DNA from: Nocardiopsis trehalosi NBRC 14201
Lineage (GTDB): Bacteria; Actinomycetota; Actinomycetes; Streptosporangiales; Streptosporangiaceae
Direction of reading: 5' to 3'
Length of the DNA stretch: 64,000 nucleotides
NCBI RefSeq assembly: GCF_001552555.1
Contig: NZ_BCRK01000001.1
Coordinates: 57,577-121,576, forward strand
Positions 23,393 to 31,749 of the stretch are shown here, piece after piece. A program made the translations under genes and the position numbers. Position 1 is the stretch's first letter. Each line of letters opens with the position of its first letter. Under the pieces are notes generated by a model that was not told the origin of the DNA, did not search any database, and saw only the letters and a program-made list of their open reading frames with translations.

Positions 23393-24286
23393 TCAGGGGA
23401 CGAGGACGGTCTTGCCCGAGCCCCACGCCTCCAGGTCGGCGTGGGCCCGCGCCGCCTCCTCCAGCGGCAGCACCCGCGCGGCCGGCGGCGTGATGCGCCC
23501 GCTTGCCGCCGCGTCCAGCAGCGTGCGGAGCACGTCGGCCGTCTGGTCCTCCGCGCCGCCCGCCAGGAACGGCACGCCCAGCTCGTCGGCCGCGGAGTCG
23601 GCGATGGTGACCACGCGGTCGACGCCGCCGCGCAGCGCGATCGCGTCGGGCAGCGCCCCGTGTCCGGCCGCGTCCAGGACCGCGTCGACGCCGTCCGGCG
23701 CCAGCGCGCGCACGCGGTCGGCCAGCCCGTCGCCGTAGGGGGTCGCGGCGGCGCCCAGCGCGCGGACGCGGTCGAGGTTGGCGGGCGCGGCCGTGCCGAC
23801 CACGGTCACGCCGTCGGCCACCGCGAGCTGGGTGGCGATGGCGCCCACGCTGCCCGAGGCCCCGTTGATGAGCAGGGTCTCGCCCGCGCGGGGGGCGAGC
23901 GCCCGCAGGGCGCGCAGCGCCGCCTCCCCCGCCACCGGCAGGGCGGCCGCCGCCACCCAGTCCAGGGCGTCGGGCTTTGCCGCGTAGACCGACAGCAGCG
24001 CGTACTCGGCGTAGCCGCCGCCGACGGGCCAGCCCACGACCGCGTCGCCCACGGCGGCGTCGGCCACCCCCGCTCCCACGGCGTCGACGACGCCCGCCAC
24101 CTCCGCCCCCGGCACGCGCGGCAGCGGCGCCCGCATGGCGCCCGAGCGCAGCTTGACGTCGACCGGGTTGACCCCGGCGGCGCGGACGGCCACCCGGACC
24201 TGGCCGGGTCCGGGTTCGGGCACGGGGGCCTCCCCCACGGTCAGCACGGACGGGCCGCCGTGTTCGGTGTGGCGGACGACGCGCAT
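23393..24286 (-). CDS. NADP-dependent quinone oxidoreductase-like MDR enzyme
   Basis: A medium-chain dehydrogenase/reductase without zinc ligands: N-terminal GroES-like fold (VRVAVRAAGVNPVDVKLRSG), PRVPGAEVAGVVDAVG, and a Rossmann motif LLINGASGSVGAIATQLA. The product is 297 residues with a Gly/Ala-rich cofactor domain. ATG 24286 has GGGAGCG upstream; the frame extends to 24472 but without homology. Such enzymes reduce quinones or enones with NADPH. A similar enzyme occurs at 29156. It lies in a tandem minus-strand arrangement with the serine hydrolase upstream but is separated from it by a terminator. Confidence 0.87.
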   Translation of the reverse strand: MRVVRHTEHGGPSVLTVGEAPVPEPGPGQVRVAVRAAGVNPVDVKLRSGAMRAPLPRVPGAEVAGVVDAVGAGVADAAVGDAVVGWPVGGGYAEYALLSVYAAKPDALDWVAAAALPVAGEAALRALRALAPRAGETLLINGASGSVGAIATQLAVADGVTVVGTAAPANLDRVRALGAAATPYGDGLADRVRALAPDGVDAVLDAAGHGALPDAIALRGGVDRVVTIADSAADELGVPFLAGGAEDQTADVLRTLLDAAASGRITPPAARVLPLEEAARAHADLEAWGSGKTVLVP

Positions 24287-24452
24287 GGGCGCTCCCTGTC
24301 GGTCGGACTGCCGGTGGGGACGGCCGGCGGGGCCGGCGTCCGCACCCGTCGGGTGGATCTCGCGCACCCATCCTGGCGGCTCCGCCCGGCCGTGCCCACC
24401 ACCGGCGGCCCGGTGTGGCCGAGGTCGCGGCGGGCGCAGGTCGGGACCTGCG

Positions 24453-24486
24453 GGCCCCGCACGCCCGGCCACGGGCGTGCGGGGCC
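24453..24486 (-). terminator. Strong stem-loop after the serine hydrolase gene
   Basis: A perfect 14-bp inverted repeat (GGCCCCGCACGCCC / GGGCGTGCGGGGCC) with the 6-nt loop GGCCAC begins 36 bp after the serine hydrolase stop on the minus strand, insulating the oxidoreductase gene downstream. Confidence 0.7.
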
Positions 24487-24522
24487 GGAGCGCTCAGGGC
24501 GCCGCGCCACCGCCGGTCCGGC

Positions 24523-25665
24523 CTACCCGGCGCAGAAGACCTCCGTCACGAGCCGCTTCTTCGCCTTCTCGAACGCCTGCGCCGCTGCGGCGAAGTCGAG
24601 GTCGGCGTCCCCGATGGTCAGCGACGCGGTGAGGGTGGTGCCGCCGTCGGGCGAGCCGTACATCAGCGCCGCCCAGCCGGCGAATCCGCCGTTGTGGTGG
24701 AAGACCGTGCCGCCGCAGTCGGTGTCCTCGGTGAACAGCCCGAGGCCGTAGCGGAAGTCCCCGCTCTTGGGGTGGGGTGTGCGCATCTCGGCGAGCAGCG
24801 GGGCGGGCAGGAGGCGGCCGCCCAGCAGCGCGGACATGAACGTGTGCAGGTCCTCGGTGGTCGAGATCATGTCGCCGGAGCTGGAGGCCCAGGAGTAGTT
24901 CCCCCGGGTGACGTCGGCGACCTCCACCCGGCCGTCGACCTCGTACCGGTAGTAGGCGTGGGCGTGCGGCTCGGGGATGTCCGGCGAGGCGTCCGGCGCC
25001 ACGGTGTGCGTCATCCCCAGCGGGTCCAGGACCAGCCGCCGCATCTCGGCGGCGAACGGGCGGCCGGTGGTCTCCTCGATCAGCAGCCGGGCCAGCACGT
25101 AGTTGGTGTTGGAGTAGCTCCAGTCCGTCCCCGGTTCGAAGCGGGCCGGCTTGGACAGCGCCAGGCGGACCAGCTCCTCCGGCCGGTAGGTGTGGGACAG
25201 CGCGTCGACGTACTCCTGGCCCTGGACGGGGATGCCCGGCAGGAGGGTGCCGTCGGGGCCGAGATCGCCGGTGTGGTTGAACACCCCGCTGGTGTGCTGC
25301 AGCAGCATGCGCACCGTGATCCGCCCGTCCAGCCCGAACTCGGGCAGGGAGTCGGCCACCGGGTCGTCCAGCCCGATCGCGCCCTCGGCGACCAGCCGCA
25401 GGACCGCGGTCGCGACCAGGGTCTTGGTCACGCTGCCGACCCGGAAGTGCCCGTCGGTCGGCGGCTCGGCGGTCTCGCCCAGCTTGCGCACCCCGGCGCT
25501 GCCGACCCACGTCCGCCCCTGGTCGTGCACCCGCAGCTGCACCCCGGCGAACCCGAATCCGACGATCTCCTCGATGGCCGCCCGCAGTTCCGGGCGGTCC
25601 TGCCCGCTCGCGGCGGACGCGTCCTGGTCGACGCCGTGCCGGTGGGCGTTGTTGGTTTCGCTCAT
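24523..25665 (-). CDS. Serine hydrolase of the beta-lactamase/D-Ala-D-Ala peptidase fold
   Basis: The 380-residue protein has SVTK (nucleophile Ser78 and Lys81), YSN (in DWSYSNTNYVLARLL) and HHNGG in the KTG position, the three motifs of class C beta-lactamase-like esterases and DD-peptidases. No signal peptide is present, so it is more likely a cytosolic esterase/amidase than a cell-wall enzyme. ATG 25665 was preferred to 25680 because a MerR-type promoter at 25672-25702 puts the transcription start at about 25665, making the mRNA leaderless. The divergent MerR gene should control it. Confidence 0.88.
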   Translation of the reverse strand: MSETNNAHRHGVDQDASAASGQDRPELRAAIEEIVGFGFAGVQLRVHDQGRTWVGSAGVRKLGETAEPPTDGHFRVGSVTKTLVATAVLRLVAEGAIGLDDPVADSLPEFGLDGRITVRMLLQHTSGVFNHTGDLGPDGTLLPGIPVQGQEYVDALSHTYRPEELVRLALSKPARFEPGTDWSYSNTNYVLARLLIEETTGRPFAAEMRRLVLDPLGMTHTVAPDASPDIPEPHAHAYYRYEVDGRVEVADVTRGNYSWASSSGDMISTTEDLHTFMSALLGGRLLPAPLLAEMRTPHPKSGDFRYGLGLFTEDTDCGGTVFHHNGGFAGWAALMYGSPDGGTTLTASLTIGDADLDFAAAAQAFEKAKKRLVTEVFCAG

Positions 25666-25671
25666 GCCCCG

Positions 25672-25702
25672 AGCGTTCACCCTGACCTCGGGTCAAGGTC
25701 AA
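25672..25702 (-). promoter_or_regulatory. MerR-type promoter with 19-bp spacer (serine hydrolase)
   Basis: On the minus strand TTGACC (25702-25697), a 19-bp spacer containing TGACCcgaGGTCA and AACGCT (25677-25672) make a long-spacer promoter. Its first 26 bases closely match those of the promoter at 25773, which reads toward the MerR gene. Confidence 0.68.
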
Positions 25703-25772
25703 GCCGCGCTTCCCGCGCCCCTCCGGCGGCGCACGCGGACCGGACGCCCGCCCCGCTCCCCCGCCGCACGGG

Positions 25773-25803
25773 TTGACCCTGACCCAAGGGCAGGGTGCAC
25801 ACT
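25773..25803 (+). promoter_or_regulatory. MerR-type promoter with 19-bp spacer (MerR gene)
   Basis: TTGACC (25773-25778), 19 bp including CTGACCCAAGGGCAGGGTG, then CACACT (25798-25803). The transcription start would fall at GTG 25810. The sequence matches the divergent promoter at 25672-25702 at most positions, so one MerR protein probably acts on both. Confidence 0.68.
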
Positions 25804-25809
25804 CGGCGG

Positions 25810-25923
25810 GTGACAACGGCGAACCCGGCCCGGCCGGGCACATCCTCCGAGGCGGCCCGGCGCACGGCACCGGGCGACGGCGCACCGGCCGGCCGCGACG
25901 GCGCGCGCGGGGCGGTCCGATGA
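25810..25923 (+). CDS. Possible leaderless leader ORF upstream of merR-like gene
   Basis: GTG 25810 lies exactly 7 nt after the -10 element, where transcription should begin, and opens a 37-codon frame in a different phase from the MerR gene. Its stop codon overlaps the MerR start (ATGA at 25920-25923). The peptide (VTTANPARPGTSSEAA...) has no recognisable domain. It may exist only to carry ribosomes to the MerR start by coupling, since the MerR ATG has no ribosome binding site. Confidence 0.35.
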   Translation: MTTANPARPGTSSEAARRTAPGDGAPAGRDGARGAVR

Positions 25924-26705
25924 CGGGGCACCGGCCCGGCGGCGTGACGATCGGGCAGGCCGCGGCGTTCGCGGACGTCACGGTCAAGACCGTCCGGCAC
26001 TACCACCGCCACGGCCTGCTCCCCGAACCGCCGCGCGACGGCTCCGGCTACCGCCGGTACGGGTCGGACGACCTGCTGCGGCTGGTCCAGGTCCGCACCC
26101 TGGCCACCGCCGGCGTACCGCTGTCGCGGATCGCGGCCCTGCTCGACGCCGGCCCCGAGCAGTTCGCCGCCGCCCTCACCGAGGTCGAACGGCGCCTGAC
26201 CGAGCGGATCGAGGAGCTGATCGCCCGGCGGGACACGCTGCACCGGGTCGCCGACGACCGGGCCCTGCTGCCCGACCGCGCCCTGGCGGTCCTGGAGCGG
26301 ATGACCGCCCTCGGCTTCACCCCCGACTACGTGGCCGGCCAGCGCGAGGCCCTGGTGCTGTTCCGGGCGCTGGCCCCCGAAGGGCTCGACCACTTCCTGG
26401 CCAACCTCGAACACCGGTTGGACGACCCCGAGTACGTGGACCTGATCAAGCGCGGCGTCGCCGCCATGTCCTGGGAGCCCGACGACCCCCGGCTCGACCG
26501 GCTCGCCGCCGCCTTCGCCGCGAAGCTGCTGGCCCACCGCGAACTGCTGGAGGCCCCGGCCGACTCCCGGGTCGGGCCCGACACCGCCACCCGGTACCGG
26601 CTGATCGACCACCACCGCGAAGGCCACTCGCCGGCCTGGGTGCGGCTCAACGCGCTGGTCGAGGCCCGGCTGCGCGCCGCGGGCGTCCCCCTCCCCCACG
26701 GCTGA
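25920..26705 (+). CDS. MerR-family transcriptional regulator
   Basis: Residues 10-80 hold the MerR HTH and wing (TIGQAAAFADVTVKTVRHYH, RHGLLPEPPRDGSGYRRYGSDDLLRLVQVRTLATAG), followed by a coiled dimer helix (LTEVERRLTERIEELIARRDTLHRV) and a 140-residue helical C-terminal domain that could bind a ligand. Its own promoter and that of the divergent serine hydrolase gene share a MerR-type 19-bp spacer sequence. I infer that it activates both when it binds an effector. No metal-binding Cys pattern is visible, so an organic ligand is more likely. Confidence 0.88.
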   Translation: MTGHRPGGVTIGQAAAFADVTVKTVRHYHRHGLLPEPPRDGSGYRRYGSDDLLRLVQVRTLATAGVPLSRIAALLDAGPEQFAAALTEVERRLTERIEELIARRDTLHRVADDRALLPDRALAVLERMTALGFTPDYVAGQREALVLFRALAPEGLDHFLANLEHRLDDPEYVDLIKRGVAAMSWEPDDPRLDRLAAAFAAKLLAHRELLEAPADSRVGPDTATRYRLIDHHREGHSPAWVRLNALVEARLRAAGVPLPHG

Positions 26706-26745
26706 CGCCCGCGCTCGGCGCGGCGCCGGGCCCGGCGGGGTCCGG

Positions 26746-27345
26746 TCACACGTCGGCCTCGACCACCGGGCGGAGGCGGTCGGCCATCTCGTCGGGGGCG
26801 ACGGTGCGCTCCAGCCGGGTGGAGCTCTCGGGGATCTGCGACGGGCACTCGCCCTCGGTCCCGGGCAGGCCGAAGGAGGCGACCAGCGCGCCGGTGTGCG
26901 CGGCGTAGACGCGGAACGCGTAGGTGGCGTCGACCAGGGGGACGGGCGACGCCCGGCCGCCGCCCAGCGGCGCGTAGTCGCACTCGGTCACGGTGGGCCC
27001 GACCTCGGCGAGGTAGCGGCAGACGACCAGGCGCGGGCGCTCGCCCTCCTCGGGCCGCCACTCCGGCGGCAGGGCGGTGTCGTCCTCCAGCCGCAGGTAC
27101 CGCCCGTCCTCGTCGGGTTCGAGCACGTGGAGTTCGGCGGGGTGCGGGCCGGGGCCGGCGTAGGGGTCGGCGCGCGGCGACGGGGGCGCCGCGCCGCCGA
27201 TGACGCGCGGGCAGGAGAAGTGGCCGGACCCGCCCAGCGGTCCGACCGCCAGGTAGGCCATCCCGCCGGCGAGCACGGCGCCGCCCACGCCGGCGGCGAT
27301 CCACCGGCGGCGCCGGTACGTGCTGGGCGGGAGGGTGGGGAACAC
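26746..27345 (-). CDS. Membrane-anchored extracytoplasmic protein, paralogue of the lipoprotein at 3306
   Basis: GTG 27345 has GGAGG 5 nt upstream and gives 199 residues: a short basic N-terminus (STYRRRRW), one transmembrane helix (IAAGVGGAVLAGGMAYLAV), and an outside domain with several Cys. The region ATYAFRVYAAHTGALVASFG with ECPSQIPESSTRLERTVAPDEMADRLRPVV aligns with the C-terminal half of the 3306 lipoprotein (also 'eLGPFVRAEA'-like at the end). The two use different anchors for the same domain. Function unknown. Confidence 0.7.
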   Translation of the reverse strand: MFPTLPPSTYRRRRWIAAGVGGAVLAGGMAYLAVGPLGGSGHFSCPRVIGGAAPPSPRADPYAGPGPHPAELHVLEPDEDGRYLRLEDDTALPPEWRPEEGERPRLVVCRYLAEVGPTVTECDYAPLGGGRASPVPLVDATYAFRVYAAHTGALVASFGLPGTEGECPSQIPESSTRLERTVAPDEMADRLRPVVEADV

Positions 27346-27615
27346 GGCGGCCTCCGGGGGTAGCGGCGCGCGGCTTCCGTCCGACCCTAACCCGCGGGGC
27401 GGGCGCGGAGCCGGATCGTCCGGTCCGCGGCACCGCCCCGCGTGCCCCCGCGCGGGCGCCGCCGGGAGCGCGTCGGCGCCCACCGCGCACAGGAGCACCG
27501 CCACCTGACGGCCCGACCAAAAGCCCACATAACGGTCATGGCGGACACGGTGGTCGGCGTGCGGTATCCCGGTCCTATGACGGCGTCACATCCCCGAACC
27601 CGAGGAGAACCCTCC

Positions 27616-28404
27616 ATGGACCTGCCCGGCGAACACGCGCGGACCCTGGCGCGCATCGAAGGACACCTGCGCCGCGACCCCCGGTTCCTCGGCCTGGGCG
27701 CGGGCGGCTCGCTGCTCTCCGGCCGCACCGACGAGTACTCCGACCTCGATCTCGTCGCCGTCGTGGCCGACGGACACCACGGCGAGGTCATGGCCGCCCG
27801 CACGGAGATCGCCGCCTCCTGGGGGGACCTGCTCGCCGCGTTCACCGGTGAGCACGTCGGTGAGCCGAGGCTGCTCATCTGCCTCTACGCCGACCCGCTG
27901 CTGCACGTGGACCTGAAGTTCCTGCGCGCCGACGAACTCGCCGACCGGATCGAGGACCCCCTGGTGGTGTGGGAGCGCGACGGCGCGCTGTCCCGCGCGC
28001 TGGAGAAGCGCCCGGCCGTGCCCCTGGCGGTCGACCCCCAGTGGATCGAGGACCGCTTCTGGATCTGGGTCCACTACGCCGCCGGCAAGCTCGGCCGCGG
28101 GGAGCTGCTCGAGGTGGTCGAGTTCCTCGGGTTCCTGCGGTCCCAGGTGCTCGTGCCGCTCGCCGGGGCGGCGCGGGGGCTGGAGCCGCGCGGCGTGCGC
28201 AAGGTCGAGCAGGCGCTGCCCGACCTCGTGCCCGCCCTCCGCGAGACGGCGCCCGGCTACGACCCCGAGCGCCTGGGCGCGGCCGTGCGCCGCTGCGTCG
28301 GCATGTACCTGGAGCTGCGCGACGCCCTGCCCCACCCCCCGGCCCACCAGGCGCGGGCGGCCGAGGCGGCCACCCGCTACCTGGACGACGTCCTGGGCGG
28401 GTGA
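27616..28404 (+). CDS. Nucleotidyltransferase-fold protein
   Basis: The N-terminal part has the pol-beta-type signature GSLLSGRTDEYSDLDLVAV (GS followed by the metal Asp pair DxD at 47-49) and a third acidic strand in LLHVDLKFL. The rest (about 130-262) is helical, as in aminoglycoside or lincosamide nucleotidyltransferases. GAGGAG at 27602-27607 supports ATG 27616. Members transfer a nucleotide to antibiotics, proteins or RNA; the substrate here is unknown. It converges on the DUF6924 gene and is separated from it by a stem-loop. Confidence 0.8.
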   Translation: MDLPGEHARTLARIEGHLRRDPRFLGLGAGGSLLSGRTDEYSDLDLVAVVADGHHGEVMAARTEIAASWGDLLAAFTGEHVGEPRLLICLYADPLLHVDLKFLRADELADRIEDPLVVWERDGALSRALEKRPAVPLAVDPQWIEDRFWIWVHYAAGKLGRGELLEVVEFLGFLRSQVLVPLAGAARGLEPRGVRKVEQALPDLVPALRETAPGYDPERLGAAVRRCVGMYLELRDALPHPPAHQARAAEAATRYLDDVLGG

Positions 28405-28436
28405 GCGGACCCGCGCCCCGGGACGCCGCCCGCCCG

Positions 28437-28465
28437 CGCCCGCCGGCCTCCGGCGCCGGCGGGCG
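28437..28465. terminator. Stem-loop between convergent genes
   Basis: A perfect 11-bp stem (CGCCCGCCGGC / GCCGGCGGGCG) with a 7-nt loop lies between the nucleotidyltransferase and DUF6924 genes. Confidence 0.62.
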
Positions 28466-28488
28466 GGGCCGGGTCGGGCCGCGCCTTC

Positions 28489-29025
28489 CTACGGCAGCTC
28501 CAGCGGGCGCGGGGTGAAGGTGAAGGCGGGCTGCTCCGGGTCGGGGTACTGCGGCGCGTCGGGCCCGTAGTAGGTCGCGAACCGCAGGACGCCGTCGGGG
28601 GCCTCGCCCGCCCCATCGGCGAAGTCGGCGAAGTCCAGGTTGGCGATCGACAGGTTGCAGTCGACGTAGTAGACCATGTCCAGCGCCGAGCGGAAGCGCG
28701 TCTCCTCGACGGGTCGCGGCTCCCAACCGGGGACGGGCACGTCCACGGTCAGCAGCGGCCAGCCCTTCTCCTCGGTCAGGGCCTCCGCGTCGGCCAGGAA
28801 CACGGCGTTGGCGGCCGGTCCGCTCACCGCCGCCACGACCTCCTCCGGGGTGGCGTCCGCCCAGGCGGGGTCGTCCACGAGGAGGAAGTCGGGCGACGGG
28901 CGCCCGTACCTGCCGTACTCCTCGTCCAGCGCCCGCAGCAACGCCCGCCAGAGGCCGTCGTCGCCGTAGTGGGTCCGGACGACGGCGAACTGCCCTTCGT
29001 CGCCGAGGTCGATGGCCGGTCGCAC
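28489..29025 (-). CDS. DUF6924-type protein, single domain with extra C-terminal tail
   Basis: The 178-residue product begins VRPAIDLGDEGQFAVVRTHY, continues LLVDDPAWADATPEEVVAAV and AVFLADAEALTEEKGWPLLTV, and ends the domain with YYVDCNLSIANLDFADFADG. A tail of about 35 residues (TYYGPDAPQYPDPEQPAF) follows. GTG 29025 was chosen because its leader (GAAGGAG plus a hairpin) and first 14 codons nearly match those of the gene at 33682, so the two are duplicates in opposite orientation. Function unknown. It may respond to the same regulator as its twin. Confidence 0.72.
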   Translation of the reverse strand: MRPAIDLGDEGQFAVVRTHYGDDGLWRALLRALDEEYGRYGRPSPDFLLVDDPAWADATPEEVVAAVSGPAANAVFLADAEALTEEKGWPLLTVDVPVPGWEPRPVEETRFRSALDMVYYVDCNLSIANLDFADFADGAGEAPDGVLRFATYYGPDAPQYPDPEQPAFTFTPRPLELP

Positions 29026-29044
29026 GGGAGAAGCTCCTTCGTCG

Positions 29045-29077
29045 GGGGGAGCCCCCGCTGCGCGCGGGGGCACCCCC
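29045..29077 (-). promoter_or_regulatory. 5'-leader hairpin of the DUF6924 gene at 29025
   Basis: Two 14-nt arms around a 5-nt loop pair at 13 of 14 positions, ending 10 nt before the GAAGGAG ribosome binding site. The twin gene has a perfect version at 33632-33663; one stem pair has changed on both sides between the two copies. Confidence 0.6.
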
Positions 29078-29155
29078 TTGGTACCAGTGCCCAGCGACAC
29101 GTCCCGCACCGACGCTGAGGACAGCGTCCCGGGCGCGGCGGGCCGGCGGTCCGGC

Positions 29156-30085
29156 TCAGGACAGGTCGAGCACCGCCTTGCCGTGCAGCCGGCGCCCGAC
29201 CAGGGCCTGGACCCCCTCGGCGGCGCGGTCCCAGCCGCCCCGCCAGGAGATCTGCGGGTCCAGCTCCCCGGCGGCGACCCTGGCGGCCAGCCACTCCAGG
29301 TCGCGCGCGAGCCCGGACTCGGTCAGCAGGTAGAACGTGGTGATGGTGCGGTCGTTGCGGCCCTCGTTGCCCAGCAGCGCGCCGAAGGGGAAGACCGCGG
29401 ACTCGTCGGTGCCGTGGCCGACCGACACCAGGGTGCCGCCCGCCGCCAGGCGGTCGAACGCCGCCGCGAGCTGCGGGCCGCCGACCATGTCGAGGACCCC
29501 GTCGACCTGCCCGCTGTAGGCGCCGGGGCCCTGGACCACCTCGTGGGCGCCGAGGGCGCGCAGCCCCGCGCCGTGGGCGGCGGGGTCGCCGGTGGAGGCG
29601 ACGACGTGGGCGCCGCCCCGGCGGGCGAGCTGCACCGCGTAGCGGCCGACGCCGCCGGTGGCCCCGGTGACGAGCACGCGGGCGCCCAGCAGCGGGCGGA
29701 TGCGCCGGAGCGCGCGCAGGGCGCTGGTGGCGGCGACGGGGATGGTGGCGATCGCGCCGAGGTCGGCCCCCTCGGGCACGGCGCCGAGGAGCCCGGTGTC
29801 GACCGCCCGCAGTTCGGCCCACCCGCCGTCGGCCCCCAGGGTGACCACGGGGGTGCCCGCGGCGGGGCCGGAGCCGTCGGCGGCGGCGCGCTCGACCACC
29901 CCGGCGGCGTCCCAGCCCAGGACGCGGCCGTCGTCCGCGGCGGCGAGGACGTGGGCGACCTCGCCGTAGTTCAGCGACGTGGCCGTCACCCGGACCAGTG
30001 CCTGGTGCGGAGCCGGCTCGGGGTCGGGGGCCTCACCCGGCCGCAGGCCGCCGGGGGCGGAGTGGTCGACGAGGAGTGCGCGCAT
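29156..30085 (-). CDS. Zinc-binding-dehydrogenase-type MDR oxidoreductase
   Basis: The 309-residue enzyme has a GroES-like N-terminus ([19 protein letters not shown]), [13 protein letters not shown] and the cofactor motif [18 protein letters not shown]. Structural zinc Cys residues are absent, so it is of the quinone-reductase/enoyl-reductase branch. The C-terminal part ([21 protein letters not shown]) is typical of these. ATG 30085 has GAAGAAGAAGG upstream. The divergent TetR gene at 30204 and a palindrome in the spacer suggest repression by that regulator. Confidence 0.87.
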   Translation of the reverse strand: MRALLVDHSAPGGLRPGEAPDPEPAPHQALVRVTATSLNYGEVAHVLAAADDGRVLGWDAAGVVERAAADGSGPAAGTPVVTLGADGGWAELRAVDTGLLGAVPEGADLGAIATIPVAATSALRALRRIRPLLGARVLVTGATGGVGRYAVQLARRGGAHVVASTGDPAAHGAGLRALGAHEVVQGPGAYSGQVDGVLDMVGGPQLAAAFDRLAAGGTLVSVGHGTDESAVFPFGALLGNEGRNDRTITTFYLLTESGLARDLEWLAARVAAGELDPQISWRGGWDRAAEGVQALVGRRLHGKAVLDLS

Positions 30086-30145
30086 GGCGGACCTTCTTCT
30101 TCGCGAGGGGGCACAGCGGTGCCGGGGACCCGGACACCCGGATTG

Positions 30146-30177
30146 TGCCACTCAGTGGCATAAACCTACAAGTGGCA
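30146..30177. promoter_or_regulatory. TetR operator in the 30086-30203 spacer
   Basis: TGCCACTcAGTGGCA (30146-30160) is a perfect 7-bp-arm palindrome; a further half-site AGTGGCA lies at 30171-30177. Both lie between the divergent oxidoreductase and TetR genes. Confidence 0.6.
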
Positions 30178-30203
30178 AAAGCGTTCCGGATACACTTCCC
30201 CGT

Positions 30204-30869
30204 GTGACTCCAGCCGCCGCCCCCGCCGCCCCGTCCGACCTGCCGCTGCGCGAGCGCAAGAAGCTGCGCACCCGGCGCGACCTGGTCGACACCGCGCTGC
30301 GCATGTTCACCGAGCGGGGCTTCGACGGCACCACCCTGGACGAGCTGTGCGCGGCGGTGGAGGTGTCCAAGCGGACCTTCTTCCGCACCTTCACCAGCAA
30401 GGAGGACGTCGCGATGGCGCCCACCCAGGACCTGTGGCAGGTCTTCGTGGAGCGCCTCACCGACCGCGACCCCGCCGGGCGCCCGCTCGCGGCCGAGCTG
30501 CAGGACGTCCTGCTGGAGGCGCTGGCGGCCATGCCCGACGACGGGTGGGCGGAGCGCACCCTGCTCAGCCGCCGCCTCGCCGCGTCCACGCCCTCCATGG
30601 ACGCCCACGGGCTGCACTTCTGCAACCGCACCAGCGCCGGGATCGTCGCCGACCTGCACCGCCGGCTCGACCTCGACCCCGCCGACCCCCGCCCCCGCCT
30701 CGCCATCGACCTGGTCGTGGCGGCCTGGCACCACGCGCTGGATTCCTGGACCGCCCAGGACGGCGGGCACACCCGCGACGCCCTCGCCGACCGGGTGCGC
30801 GCCGCCTTCGCCGCACTGCCCGGCGCCCTCACCTTCACCGCCCCCGCCCGCGTCGCGGCCGCCGACTGA
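30204..30869 (+). CDS. TetR-family repressor
   Basis: Residues about 15-60 carry the HTH (RERKKLRTRRDLVDTALRMF, TERGFDGTTLDELCAAVEVSKRTFFRTFTSKED) and the rest is a helical effector domain of the TetR_C_17-like type with LALDLV-like AIDLVVAAWHHALDSW. GTG 30204 lies a few bases after TACACT (30191-30196), so the transcript is probably leaderless. It is divergent from the MDR oxidoreductase, and the TGCCACT palindrome between them is the likely operator. Confidence 0.9.
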   Translation: MTPAAAPAAPSDLPLRERKKLRTRRDLVDTALRMFTERGFDGTTLDELCAAVEVSKRTFFRTFTSKEDVAMAPTQDLWQVFVERLTDRDPAGRPLAAELQDVLLEALAAMPDDGWAERTLLSRRLAASTPSMDAHGLHFCNRTSAGIVADLHRRLDLDPADPRPRLAIDLVVAAWHHALDSWTAQDGGHTRDALADRVRAAFAALPGALTFTAPARVAAAD

Positions 30870-30872
30870 GAC

Positions 30873-30915
30873 GCCGGCGGGCCGGACGGGACGCTCCCCT
30901 GTCCGGCCCACCGGC
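30873..30915. terminator. Stem-loop between convergent genes
   Basis: Two 15-nt arms (GCCGGCGGGCCGGAC / GTCCGGCCCACCGGC) pair at 14 positions around a 13-nt loop, starting 3 bp after the TetR stop codon and before the aminotransferase stop. Confidence 0.65.
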
Positions 30916-30927
30916 ACCGGCCGCGCG

Positions 30928-31749
30928 TCAGGGGGTGGTGCGGGGCTCGGCGTCGAAGGCCCGGTGCAGCAGGTCCACGAACCCCGGCGCCTCCGGCAGC
31001 GGCGAGGCCCCGATCCGCGTCAGCGGCACCCCCGGTGTCCAGGAGTTCATGACCACCCCGCCCGCCAGCGACGCCACGTCCGCCACGGTGACCGGGCGCA
31101 CCACCTGGGGGACGCCCAGGACGTCCAGCCGCCGGCGCACGATGCCCATGGTCGTGCCGGTCAGCATCTCCGCTTCCGGCCACACCACCGCGGTGCCGTC
31201 CCAGAACGCCAGGTTCCAGATGGACGCCTCGCTGAGCCGCCCCCGCCGGTCGACGAAGGCGGCGTCGTCGTACCCGTTCTCGACCGCCCGGCGCAGGTAG
31301 TAGGTCTTGGCGACCTCGCCGACGTGCTTGACGGACGGCAGGGCGCGCTCGTGCTCCACCGCCTCCAGTGCCAGCGGCCCCGCCGGTCCCGAGGAGGGCG
31401 GGCCGGTGCGTACCAGCACGTCCAGTTCGGGGCCGTCCGCCGCCGTGAACTCCCCCACCGGGGAGGAGACGTACAGCGCCAGCGAGACGTCGTCCGGCGC
31501 TGTCTCCAGCGCCGCCCTCAGCAGCTCCCGCACCCGCTCGTCGGGCAGCGCCCGGCCGAACATCTCCACCGACGCGGCCCGCAGCCGGGCCAGGTGCAGG
31601 TCGAGCCCCCGGACACCGCCGCCGCGCACCTGCATGGCGGTGAAGTGGGCGTAGCCGGCGAAGGCCAGCGGGGCGAGGTCCCCGGCGGTCGCCGGGCGGC
31701 CGTTGCGCTGGACGGCGGCGGGTGCGGTCTGGGTGTCGGCGGTGCTCAT
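30928..31749 (-). CDS. Class IV PLP-dependent aminotransferase family protein
   Basis: The 273-residue protein follows the class IV (BCAT/ADC-lyase) fold: HFTAMQVRGGGVRGLDLHLARL near the N-terminus, VKHVGEVAKTYYLRRA with the PLP Lys, LSEASIWNLAFWDG with the Glu that contacts the pyridine nitrogen, and LTGTTMGIVRRRL for the phosphate. Members act as branched-chain aminotransferases, D-amino-acid transaminases or aminodeoxychorismate lyases; the sequence does not distinguish them. It is divergent from an XRE/MmyB regulator at 31925, its probable controller. Confidence 0.88.
   Translation of the reverse strand: MSTADTQTAPAAVQRNGRPATAGDLAPLAFAGYAHFTAMQVRGGGVRGLDLHLARLRAASVEMFGRALPDERVRELLRAALETAPDDVSLALYVSSPVGEFTAADGPELDVLVRTGPPSSGPAGPLALEAVEHERALPSVKHVGEVAKTYYLRRAVENGYDDAAFVDRRGRLSEASIWNLAFWDGTAVVWPEAEMLTGTTMGIVRRRLDVLGVPQVVRPVTVADVASLAGGVVMNSWTPGVPLTRIGASPLPEAPGFVDLLHRAFDAEPRTTP

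Noticed and set aside
25666..25680. Serine hydrolase starting at ATG 25680
   Set aside because: The -10 element of the MerR-type promoter overlaps this position, so that codon would not be transcribed.
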